64,000 nt of DNA from Tilletiopsis washingtonensis (taxonomy: Eukaryota; Basidiomycota; Exobasidiomycetes; Entylomatales): NCBI RefSeq assembly GCF_003144115.1, contig NW_020312001.1, positions 834,722-898,721 of the forward strand, written 5' to 3'. Made by a program: the position numbers and the translations under genes. Every line of letters starts with the position of its first letter. The first letter of the stretch is position 1. Of this stretch, positions 12,635-22,523 are shown in pieces. The notes below the pieces were generated by a model, which did no database searches, was not told the DNA's origin, and saw nothing but the letters and a program-made list of their open reading frames with translations.

Positions 12635-12724
12635 CCCCATACCCTCCGTGCGCCACGTTGAATGATGATTGACGATTAGTGTAGTAGTGACACGACGAAG
12701 ATTGCCGGACTGCGATGCGACGTG

Positions 12725-15172
12725 CTAGTCCTCTCCCCAGTCGACCTCATCCTCCAGCGATGCCAGAGCTGCTGCTGGAGCTGACTTCGGTTCCACGACA
12801 GACGCCTTCTGCTCCAGCTTCACTGGCGCTGGCGGCGCGATGCCAAGCAGACGCGCAATGTCGGCGACGCTGCCTCGCGCCTCCTCCTCCTCGAGATCTT
12901 CCTCGTCCGGCTCGCTCGAAGGCTCTCGCGGTGCGGCTGACAGAAGCTCAGAGCGCGCAATCTGCCGCGACCGGATCTGCTCGGGCGAGAGCTGCCGCGA
13001 CGAAGACGCGGCTGGCGGCGACTCTTCCTCGTCTGACTCTGCGTCCGAGTCGGAGTCGTAGGCTGCAAGGCCCATCAGGCCCGAAGATGCCTGTGCGGGC
13101 GCACTGCGGATTGGCGGAGCTGAAACGGCTGGCTGGGAAGCAACGGAGGGTACGCTGGCCGCTGGCGCGGGCATGCATTCTTGTTCGGCCTTGACGACTC
13201 GGGTGCGCTTGCTGGACGACTCTTCGTCTGCCGCAGCGGTAGCCTCGCGCTCGCGCTTCTTGTCGGCCTGCGCCTCGACGCTCTCGCCGAGCTCGTGCAC
13301 GCGGATGAGGCCTTCCTTCTCGGCTGTCTCGACGCGCGCCTGCGGCCACAGCTCCAGCTGAGCGTACTCGACGACGGCAAAGCCGGCCGGGAGCTGCGAG
13401 AGCATTGCCTCGAGGCCCAGAGCCGCATCGCGGATGGCAACGAAGTGTCTCAGCGCTGGCGCAGCTGCCGAAGCCTTCTCGACAGGAGGGCGCATCTTCG
13501 CCGGCTCAGCGGGCGCGATGGGCGCAGAAGGCGCAGGAGAAGCTTGCTGGGCCGCCTGAGGCGTCGGAGAAGGCAAGGCTGCCGATGGCGCTGGTGCTGC
13601 GTTTGGACCGCGAAGCTTCGCCCCGAGGCTGCCGAGCAGCGAACTGCTGGTCAGACGCGAGAGTGCGTGCTGCGGTGCGGCCGGCGCCGGCTCCTGGTAC
13701 GACGATGCCGCGCCGAATGGCACGCCTGGAGGTGGACCATTGTAGTACGGCGGCGGCGGGCCGGCGTATCCGCCCGGCGGTGGACCGCTGTAGCCGCCGG
13801 GTGGCGGGCCGCCATACCCACCAGGCGGCGGTCCCCTGGCCATGGCCTGTTGCTGCGCCCACTGCGCTTGCTGCTGCATCTGCTGCGCTTGCTGCTCGTC
13901 ACGCACGCGCTGCTGTTCCTGCTCCTCGAGTGCAGCTCGTGCCGCCTGCTGCTCCTCGAATGTCTCGATGCTGCCGGCATCGACGGTGCCGCGGCGCACC
14001 TGGCCCTCCCACCAGCGCAAGAACTTGGGTGTGCTCTCGTTGCGCAGACGCTCGGCGTGGATGCCGAGTAGCACAACGGCGCCGCTGGGCAAATGCGTAG
14101 CGCCTGCAGCACTCGTGCTGGCTGATGCGTCCGGATCCAGTCCGGCGCTGATCAGCACAGCTGGCGGAAAGCCGTCGGCGAAGAGCGCTTCCTCGGCCGA
14201 GGACTGCGCGGCAGCCGGCTCCTGCTTCAGAGCCTTGCCCTTGCCCTTTCCTTTGCCCTTCGAGGCTGCGGACGTGTCAGGGGCCTTGACCGGCGCCGGG
14301 ACGTCGGCAGCCTTGCGCGCCCGCTTGCGCAGCTCCTCGACGAAGAGAGAGTGGACGTGGCGCCCTCCCGCGACGCGATGCAGAAGGATGCGCGAGACCT
14401 TCCCCTCCTTTGCCTGCGCATCTTTGGCGGCCAGCACGCTGCCGCTCGCTTCTGCAGGAGCATGCGGGAAGCGCAGATCAACAGTGAAGGAAAATTCTTG
14501 CTCGCTGTGTGTGCCATCGTCAGCGGACTGACTTCGCCGTGCTCCACGATTGCGCCTCGCTCACCGATTCTTCCACATGGTCTGGTTCTCCTGCCGCATC
14601 TGCATGCCGTCGGGCAGCAGCATGACGGAGAGGCGCTTCCAGCCGATCTGCTTGCTGAGTGTCTGGCGCTTCATCTGGCCGTGCGTGAGGCGCGGCGCGC
14701 GGCCGCCCTTGGCCGCTGCCTCGCGTGCCGCATCGGGCGTCTGCAGCGAGGCGTCGTAGGCGTCGTAGAGGCCGTCGCGCACGGCGCTGCGGCCCAGCTC
14801 GGAGACGGCGGCGCCGATGTGCTCCAGCAGGCCGAGGTCCTGCAGCAGCTCGGCGCCGTCGCGCGGCCGCCGCTTGGCCACGCTGAGTGCCGGCTGAGCG
14901 GCCGCGGCGCTCATGACGCGAGGCGCCGTGGGCGCACCTGCGACGATGCTGCGCGGCCCGGTCGGCGCTGTGGCTACCATGCTGCGAGGCCCGGTGGGAA
15001 TGCCGTTGGCGGCTGCCGAGCTGGGGCCGGCCGCGGCGTCGCTGCCGTGGGCGCGCAGCTTGTGCGCCTTGGAGCAGGGCGCACTGCACGTCGAGGCGCG
15101 GCACTGCGGGCAGTTGTAGCGCGAGGCGGCGGCGGCGCACTGCACGCACGGCCGCGTGGCGGCAGACGGCAT
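12725..15172 (-). CDS. BCD1: BCD1-like box C/D snoRNA assembly protein with HIT zinc finger
   Basis: Two exons, complement(12725..14504, 14565..15172), give 795 residues. The 60-nt intron (GTGAGC...CTGAC...CACACAG) joins two frames that could be mistaken for two genes. Residues 9-43 form a zf-HIT module: CVQC, then YNCPQC, STC, SAPC and a final His pair. About 130 residues on, the core QIGWKRLSVMLLPDGMQMR followed by ENQTMWKNREQEFSFTVDLR fits the BCD1 pattern (a GI-LL-LP-GM element, then N-T-W and a 'WTVEWRF'-like strand), which crosses the intron. BCD1 is a nuclear factor needed for box C/D snoRNP assembly. Fungal BCD1 proteins usually end soon after this core. Here over 550 further residues follow: a Gln-rich helix, PPPGGY repeats, and an acidic tail with GLAAYDSDSDAES, ending VDWGED. 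A fusion with a second protein is possible, but the extension matches nothing I know. Confidence 0.78.
13720..13842 (-). repeat. Tandem GPPPGGY-type repeat (coding)
   Basis: Within the BCD1-like gene, the minus strand codes three near-perfect copies of a seven-to-eight-residue unit (GPPPGGY followed by G, S or A), then a degenerate GPPPPYYN copy. It is preceded by a Gln-rich block. Units differ by few bases, which suggests recent tandem duplication. Confidence 0.8.
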
Positions 15173-15519
15173 CGCGCAGGGAGCAGCGACGCAGCGGGAA
15201 GGAGAACGAGGGAGACGGTGGTGGTAGGAAGGCGGCCAGAGCGCAGGTGGAGGCGCCTTCGTGTCTCGCAAAGCGGCAGTTCGCGCCGCGCGTCACGTGT
15301 TGCGCCGCCTGAACCCCGGACCGACCGGCTCAAGCCCCGCCGCTCGAGCGGTCGCGCCGCTCACCTCCACTCCACATCCTCCCGCTCCTCGCTCGACGCT
15401 CTCCGCCTGTCTCGTGCAGCCGAGCGGCCCGCCGCGTGCGCCCTGCCTCTGAGCTCATTGTCCTCGCATCACTCAGCAGCGCCGGCCATGCACTGCCTCG
15501 TGCGTACAGCCGCTCCGAC
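15173..15519. promoter_or_regulatory. Divergent promoter, BCD1-like / small membrane protein
   Basis: 347 bp between the BCD1-like start and the proposed start at 15520. No distinct element was recognised. If the membrane-protein model is wrong, this is simply the BCD1 upstream region. Confidence 0.4.
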
Positions 15520-16248
15520 ATGCCCGGACCACGAGCTGACGCACCCGCACAGCGCTGGTGGCTGCCGCTGCTGCTCCTGCCGCTGCCTGCTGCGCGGCCA
15601 GCGGCGGCGCTGCTCTTTGCCGTGTGCTATGCGCTTGGCTCGCGCCCCTGGTGAGTGCACCACAGCAGAAATGCAGCACCGGCTTCGGCGATGAGGCGTT
15701 GCGAGCACGAGCAGGTAGCGGCGGGCAGGACAACTGTGCTGCATCTTGGCATCTACGCTGAACGACGCCGGAAAGATCGCTGCGCCGTACTACCCGCGCC
15801 TCGCTCTCTCGCTGCCGCTGATACGCCTCTCTCCGGCAGCGCGTACTGCCTCATCATGCTCACGCTGCTGCTCGTCTCGACGTGTGCGTGGTATGCGCCG
15901 TCGCTCGCCGCGCTTGCGCCGCCTCGCGAGCCGGAACAGGTGCTAGACTACTCGCCGGCGCCGTCGCCCTTCAGCGCGCTGCTGGGTCCCTCGGCCGCCT
16001 GCGCCGCGCCCTCGCCGCGCGCCCCAAGCGCCTGCTGGCTCTGCCTCTCCTCGCTCGTCGCCGCGCCAATGCGCCCCATGGCGCGCGCCGCCGTGCCGGC
16101 GCTGGGCAGCGGCAGCGGCCTTGGCGCCCATGCCGGCGCCGCGCGGCCCTGGCTGCGGCGCCTGCTGCGCAAGCGCGAGTGGTGGCTCGGCCTCGGCGCG
16201 CGCAGCCGCGGCATCGGCTATCGCCTGCAGTTCGGCTGGGATCCATGA
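15520..16248 (+). CDS. Hypothetical small membrane protein (doubtful model)
   Basis: A two-exon model, join(15520..15650, 15729..16248), gives 216 residues. The donor GTGAGT at 15651 is strong; the acceptor at 15728 (GCGGGCAG) is plausible. Exon 1 holds a hydrophobic stretch (WWLPLLLLPLPAARP then AALLFAVCYAL). Exon 2 holds a second, AYCLIMLTLLLVSTCAWYA, then an Ala/Pro/Ser-rich tail ending GYRLQFGWDP. I recognise no family. Codon bias and the hydrophobic segments favour a real gene, but a GC-rich noncoding stretch could produce the same. A different exon 2 boundary is possible because a good branch-site/acceptor pair (CTGAT...CCGGCAG) ends at 15842. It converges on the HMG-box gene, 254 bp from its stop. 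Confidence 0.35.
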
Positions 16249-16502
16249 GCAGTGGGCAATGGGCATTGAGTCACGCGGCGAGAGAGGCGAGAGCGTGACA
16301 GCGAGGCTCGCGAGCAGCACGCAGCCTGGCACGAGGTGTGCGGGAAAGGAGAGTAGGGCGTGGCGCGAGTGCGGCGCAGCGCGGCGCAGCGCGGAGAAGC
16401 CAGGCGAGATATCAGATGCTGAGTGGATAGGTGGTGGTGGTGGTGCTTGCGAAGCAGACAGGCAAGAGGAAGAGAGGCTGGCTCGGCGCCACGCGCCGGC
16501 GC

Positions 16503-18028
16503 TCAGGACTGTGCCTCTGCGTTCCGCTTGTACGCCGCCATGTCCCGCACGTACTGCTCGCGCAGCTCCTCGGCCTCCTTGGCGAAGGGCTGTGTGTGGA
16601 GCGAGGCGTGTCAGCGCTCCCGGACAGAGGCGTGTGGAGGGCAGCACAACTCACCGCCTTGTCGGCCTCGCTCATCGCACGCCATTGCTCGCCCGCCTGC
16701 CGCGCCGAATCCACCACCTTCATCTCGCCCGCTTGCGCGCGGTGCTGGCGCAGGAAGAGGAAGAAGGCCGTGTACGGCTTCTTTGGCTGGGCCGAGCCGC
16801 GCACGGTCTGCGTCTGGCGCTTCGTCTTGCCGGCACGCCGCTGCGCCAGCGCGTACAGGTGCTGCCGCGCCACATCGTCGGGCGTGAGGCTGCGCTGCCA
16901 CGCCTCAAGCTTGCGCTCGTACTCGGGAAGCGCCGCTTGAGCTCTCTCCTTGTAAGACTGTGCGACGGCACGGAAGCAATGTCAGCGTCCAGGATACGTC
17001 GCTCGCTCTGGAACACGGCGCGCTGCGACTCACCTGCTGCAGCTGCTCAGAGGCCTTCCACTTGGCCGAGAGGTGCCTGGCGATCGCAGTCAGGCTGCGC
17101 GCTCTCGAGCCGTCGGGCTTGGTGATGTACACGGACGGATCCTCGAGAATCTCGGGCAGCTTCGCCTGCTCCCCCACGAAGAGCGCGTAGGGCAGCACCT
17201 TGACGGGCTTCGTCTCGGACGGCAGCGGGACTGAGAGAGATGCAGGTCAGCACGTGGCGGGTGCAGGCAGAAGGGCCGCTATGACGGGCTCGGCAAGTCG
17301 ACGCTGCGCGCTGAGCACCGGCCGCCCTCAGAGCAGAAGCGCCTGGCGGATGAGAGAGGGCACACCGCGCCCTCGCCGAGACTGCGCTCCTCGCAGAGGT
17401 CAACGCCGATCGTTCTCCGCTGTCAGCCGCGCGAGAGGCCAGCCGTTGTGCCAAGATACTGCCCTGTCGCGAAGCTCCGGCCGCGCTGCACTGCGCTCGC
17501 ACCACAGCAGCCGCCTCGTCGCCGGCACTCACTCAGCTTGCCGGCCTCGTCTCGGCGCTCCCACGGCCGGGCGCGCGCCGCCTTGCGCTGCTCGGCGGCC
17601 TTTGTCCGCTCCTGCTTTGCACGTGCGGCCTCCTTCTTCTGCTGCTCGCGCGCCTTGGCCTTTGCGGCCTTCTCCTTGGCCTTCTCCTTTGCGGCCTTCT
17701 CCTTGTCCTGCGCCTTCTGCGCCCTGGCCGCGGCCCTGTCGCTGCGCAGCTGTGCCGCCGCGGCCGCCTTGGTGCCGGCGCGCGGCGCCTTCTTGGCTGC
17801 GGTGCCGCTGGCAGCAGCAGATGGCTTGCGTGCGGCGCGCGGCTTCTTGTGCACGACGGCCGCGCCCGGCGCCACGGCGGCGGCGGGCACGGCCTCGTCG
17901 GCGACGGCCTGCAGCAGACGCGGCGCCGCGACGAAGGCGCGCACCGCCGCGGCGGGCGCGGCGGCGGGCGCGAGGCGGCGCAGCGCGAGGAGTTGTGGTG
18001 CGCGCGTGCGCAGGAGCGGCAGGAGCAT
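16503..18028 (-). CDS. Mitochondrial HMG-box DNA-binding protein (Abf2/TFAM-like)
   Basis: Four exons, complement(16503..16589, 16655..16957, 17034..17230, 17533..18028), give 360 residues. The N-terminus (MLLPLLRTRAPQLLALRRLA) is a typical mitochondrial presequence. A long Lys/Ala/Glu-rich helix follows (about residues 60-160). Two HMG-like boxes are seen: a divergent one from VLPYALFVGEQAKLPEI to about residue 260, and a canonical one beginning KKPYTAFFLFLRQHRAQ and ending YVRDMAAYKRN. Two boxes behind a presequence is the layout of Abf2 and TFAM, which package mtDNA in nucleoids, so that is the likely role. The protein is longer than yeast Abf2 because of the charged helix. The first intron is 302 nt, about six times the local norm. 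It is divergent from the ArfGAP gene. Confidence 0.83.
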
Positions 18029-18647
18029 GGTGCGGGCAGAGGGGGATGTGGTGCGCAGTCAAGGTGCGGAGGGCGGGCGTGGAGATGGCACCCTCGGGCC
18101 CGCTGCCGCTCCCGTGCGGATGCGGATGCCGTCGCGCGACGCGTTGGGCAGGCGGCGCGTGCGCGGGCGCGACTCCCGCGCGCGCGCTGCCGCCGGGGGA
18201 GGCGCTTTCCCCCTTCATCCTTGCAGTGCGCTAGGCTGAGCAGAGTGCGGCGGACGTGCCTCCCTTACGCCTCCCCAGATGTGTCGAGGCGGAGCCGTGT
18301 CTGCACCACGCGCGCAGGCTGCCCGGGGGGGACAGACGCCCGCCAGGGAGGCAGGCCGGTGTTCCCACGCTGCGCCCGGCGGTCACATGGCGGCGCCGCG
18401 GCAATTCGCCGGCGGCCGGCGGCCTGCTGCTGTGATGCGTGCGCGACGTGATGGCCTGCTTCCTCCTGACCGCCCAGCGCCAGAGGCGGACAAAGCGGCA
18501 CCGCCTCAAGTCCTTCGCAGCCCGGCACAGGCACCCGGCGCACCACCATCTCCACCATCGCCGCCTGCTCTTGGCCTGCTCCTGCCTGCGCCACTCGCTG
18601 CGCCACTCGCCGCTCTCCTCTCTGCGCCACTCACACCGCTGGCAGCG
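18029..18647. promoter_or_regulatory. Divergent promoter, HMG protein / ArfGAP
   Basis: 619 bp between two head-to-head start codons. The part near the ArfGAP is pyrimidine-rich (ctcctgcctgcgccactcg and similar), common just upstream of fungal starts. No specific site was recognised. Confidence 0.45.
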
Positions 18648-20603
18648 ATGAACACCAAGGCGTCGGCCGAGCGCTACGGGCGCCAGGTGCTCGAGCTCGT
18701 GCGCGCGCCCGGCAACGACGCCTGCGCCGACTGCGGCGCACGCGCGCCGCGCTGGGCCAGCTGGAGCCTCGGCGTCTTCATCTGCGTGCAGTGTGCCGGC
18801 GTGCACCGCAAGATGGGCACGTGAGTGGGCCACGCGAGAAGGAGACAGGGCGCATGGCGGCAGGTGCAAGTGCAGAGGCGCGAGCCGGCCGGAGCATGCT
18901 CACGTGGCAGCGCAACGTCTTTGGCGTGACGCCGTCCTGGTGGAGCATGGCAACTCAGATCACAAGCCATCGCTAGCTGGGCACGCCACCATCTCTCTCC
19001 TTCCCGCTGCTGTATCGATGGCCCGGCGCCGCTGACGCCCGCGCCCCAGGCACATCTCCAAGGTCAAGTCGCTCACGCTCGACACGTGGACGCGCGAGCA
19101 GGTGGAGCGCATGCGCGCCGTCGGCAACGTCGCCAGCAATGCCAAGTGGAATCCGGACCCGAAGCGCCACCGGCCGCCGACGAACATGGAGGAGGGCGAG
19201 CGGCACAGGTGCGTCCGAGCAGCGCGGGCGGCACTGAAGGCGGGTGAGGCCGGCACAGGCGGTGGGCGCGGTCAGCGCAGGGTCATGGACGAGGCGCAGC
19301 ACCAGAAGCAGGAGCAGGCGATCTGGGCTGCAGCAGCGCCCAGGCGCACGCGCCCAGCAGGGTGATGAGCGCGGCATAGACAGCCACAGCGAGAGACGAT
19401 CCGTCAGATGCCGGCCGTGCGTGCTGCGCGAAGTGCTGACATGCTGCTCGCAGCGAGCTCGAGCGCTTCATCGTCGCCAAGTACCGCGGGCAGTTCGCCG
19501 AGCGTCTGCCGCCGCCCGTGCCGTCGAAGGATGCAGGCTTCGTTGGGCGCCTCTCGCCATCTTCTTCGTCTATCGGCACAGCACCGGCCGCCGGCAGCAG
19601 CTTTGCACGCGCGCCGTCGGCCAGCGCCATCGAGAGCATCGCACGCTCGCGGACTGCGCCCATTCCCAGCGGCAGTGGCGCTCGCAGCAGCTCGCAGGCA
19701 ACAGCGCCGCCGCTGCCGACACGCAATCAGAGCCTCGCCGTGCCAGGCAGCAGCAGTGCCGCTGCGACTGCGCCGCCGGCGCGCTCCTCGTCGGCCCTCG
19801 CCATGGCCGTGCCGCCAGCACGCTCGAGCAGCTCGATGCAGTTCGCCACGCCCGCCTCTGCTGTCTCGGCATCAGGGCCGCCGCCCGTCTCGTACGCTGC
19901 GCGCTCGTCTGTCTTCGACGACCTGCTCTCGCTGCAGAGCCAATCGCCGTTGCCGCCAGCCGGCGCGGGCATGACTCACGCGGCCGGCAATCCGTGGAGC
20001 GGCATGTCGATGCAGGTGCAGATGCAGCAGCAACAGCAACAACAGCAGATGCAGCAGATGCAGCAACAACAACAACAACAAGCGCAGATGCAGCAGATGC
20101 AGATGCAGCAGACGGGCATGGGCGGCATGGCCTCGCCCGTGGGGCTGGGGCAGCATGCCTTCTTCGCACAGCAGGCGCCGCAGCAGCAGGCGCAGATGCT
20201 CGGCGCCAGTGCCTTTGGCTCGCTCTCGCCGACGAGTCCGTATGCGCCGCAGTCGAACTCGCCCTTCTTTGCGCCGCAGCAGCAGGGCATGATGTCGCCG
20301 GGCCACATGCTCGGCCAGCAGGCGTTCGGCAACGCGCAGCAGGACTACAACTTCCCGCAGCAGGCCAACGGCATCTCGCACGCCAACGGCACCTCGTCGC
20401 CCTTTGCGCAGACGCCCGGCACAGGCTATACGGCTGGCTTCGGGCAGCAACAACAGGCACAGGGCCAGCAGCAGCAGCCGCAGTTCGGCGCGTTTGCAAA
20501 CGCCATGATGCCGGGCACCGGGCAGCAGCAGCAACAGCAGCCGCAGCAGCAACAGTGGGGCCAGCAGCAGGCGTATGGCGGCGGAGGCGGGCTGTGGGGC
20601 TGA
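18648..20603 (+). CDS. ArfGAP-domain protein (SMAP/Age2-like)
   Basis: Three exons, join(18648..18820, 19050..19208, 19454..20603), give 493 residues. Residues 1-130 are an ArfGAP domain: the zinc finger CADCGARAPRWASWSLGVFI followed by CVQC (CX2CX16CX2C), then GVHRKMGTHISKVKSLTLD with the arginine that acts as the GAP finger. ERHSELERFIVAKY ends the domain. It stimulates GTP hydrolysis by Arf at Golgi or endosomal membranes. The remaining ~360 residues are disordered, Ser/Pro-rich and then very Gln/Met/Gly-rich, with FDDLLSL motifs that could be a clathrin- or adaptor-binding box. This arrangement resembles SMAP/Age2 proteins. Both introns are long (229 and 245 nt). It converges on the GcvT gene, with 177 bp between stops. 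Confidence 0.88.
20011..20112 (+). repeat. Gln/Met-rich coding repeat in the ArfGAP
   Basis: About 34 codons are almost all CAG, CAA or ATG, in blocks of QQQQ separated by M. The CAA/CAG mixture argues for selection on the protein rather than a recent pure-repeat expansion. Confidence 0.8.
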
Positions 20604-20780
20604 TGGGCGCCGGGACGCGCGCGCTAGCTCGCCTCGCACATGAGCCGAGGCTGGAGCAGCGGCGCCAGAGAGGTCTCCTTCACAATCCTAGTCACGCTTC
20701 TCTCCTCCGATCGCGATATGATATTGAGCAGGTCTCTGGTGACGCTTTCTTCCCTTGGCCGCGGCAGCCGCGTAGGCGGT

Positions 20781-22523
20781 CTAGGCGCCGCGGTAGAAGT
20801 TGTTGGGCACAAACGGCATCTTCTCGATGGTCGCTTGCCGCATCTTCTTGCGCACCTCGACGAACAGTCTGCAGGCGGCGAGGAGTCAGTTGCGCATCTC
20901 ATCGAGCGAAGGCTGCGGACAGCGACGCACTGTGTGCCCTTCTTGTGCGAGCCGTTCTGCACGAGGGCCATGGCGATGTTCTTGCCGAGCGTGGGCGAGG
21001 GAATGCCCGACGTCACGACGCCTGGGCGCAGGAGAGAGTCAGTCCGTGCTCTGCGAGAGGCACGCTCGCGGCAACTCACCAACAGCAGTGCGTTCGTCCG
21101 AGGCATAGATCGTCGCGCCCTCTAGAGGAGATGCCTCGTGTCAGCAGCTGCGCCTCAGCACAGTCTCGCGCAACGCACCGCGGGCCGGTGCACCCTCAAC
21201 GACGAGACCCACACGCCGCCGCGGCGGGCCCTCCTTGAGCTCGCGCAGGATGCGCTCGGCGCCCGGGAAGTCGGCCTTCTCGCGGCGGTCCTTGGCTGCT
21301 CGGCGGCGCGTCAGTGCTGCACCAGTCATCTGCACCATGCGGCGGCCTCACAGACAACCCAGGCCAGCGCGCCCTCGACCGGCGAGACGCTCTCGTTGAG
21401 GTCGTGGCCGTAGAGGCACATGCCCGCCTCGAGGCGCAGCGAGTCGCGCGCCGCCAGGCCGGCCAGCTGCGTCGGCTGCACGTCGAGCAGCGCCTGCGTC
21501 ACGCGCTCCGTCTCCGCCGGCGGGATCGAGATCTGCACCTTGTGATGAGCAGGCGAAAGGCGCAGCAGACAGATTAGGACGCACCTCAAAGCCGTCCTCG
21601 CCCGTGTAGCCGCCGCGAGCGATGTGGCACTCGACGCCAGCAACGTCGGCGTACGTCGACTTGCCAAACGTGAGCGCGGCCAGGTCGGCCTTGGTGAGCG
21701 AGGCGAGCACGTCCTGCGACTTGGGCCCTGGTGCGCAGCGATCAGCCCGCTGCTCCTGTCGCACTCCAGCCGTACGCACCCTGCAGCGCAACGAGGCCCC
21801 AGTTCTCCAGCACCTCGTGCTCGAGCTTGGCGCCCTGCCACGCCTTGAGCGCATCGGCAAAGAGCTTGAGGTCCTCGGTGCGGCGGCCGGCGTTGGTGAC
21901 GACGTAATAGCGCTCGTCGCTGTGCTTGGTGATGACCGTGTCGTCGACGATGCCGCCCTGCGCGTTCAGCAGCACGGACAGCGACGACGAGTAGGGCTCG
22001 AGCTTGCTGATCGACGTCGGCACGAGCGACTCGAGGAAGGCGCCGGCGCCGGCGCCCGTGAAGCTGCGGCGGCGTGAGCCGGCGGGGCACAGTGCGGCGG
22101 GCCGTGCGAGACTCACAGGTGCTGCACCATGTGGCCGACATCGAAGAGGCCGGCAGCGGTGCGGACGTGCTTGTGGCTGGCCACTGCAGCGGCGCGTGAG
22201 CAGTTGCTCCTGCTGCCTGGCAGCTGCTACCGGCGCCCAGCCTCTGGGCAGATGGGCTTCTCGCAGGCCGGCGCCGCTCTCTGCTTGCACCTCTGACACT
22301 CACTCTGCCCAACGTCGCCGTACGAGAGCGGCATGTCGTAGCCGGCAAACGGCACCAGCTTGGCGCCGTGCTTGCGGTGGAAGTCGTAGAGGCCGGTGCG
22401 CGCGTGGTTGGCGAGCGCGACGCTGGCATGCAGCGCGCGGCTGCTGGGCGCACAGCGAGCGGCCGGCAGCGCGCGGGCGGCGCTGCGCAGCGGCGAGAGC
22501 GCGGGACGGGCGAGACGGAGCAT
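20781..22523 (-). CDS. GCV1: Glycine cleavage system T protein (aminomethyltransferase), mitochondrial
   Basis: Nine exons, complement(20781..20868, 20931..21021, 21080..21121, 21179..21295, 21352..21532, 21585..21727, 21780..22063, 22117..22183, 22304..22523), give 410 residues, the normal size. The presequence is Arg/Ala-rich ([20 protein letters not shown]). Family blocks are in order: [117 protein letters not shown] and the final [10 protein letters not shown]. The enzyme moves the methylene from aminomethyl-lipoyl-H protein to tetrahydrofolate, releasing ammonia, in the mitochondrial matrix. Eight introns, mostly 53-62 nt, all restore the conserved frame; the shortest exon is 42 nt. Its upstream region is part of the unusual 3.2-kb gene-poor stretch. 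Confidence 0.96.

Noticed and set aside
14561-15172. Separate short HIT zinc-finger gene ending at the in-frame TGA near 14561
   Set aside because: The stop lies in a canonical intron. Splicing restores the BCD1 core into the downstream exon, so one gene is the better model.
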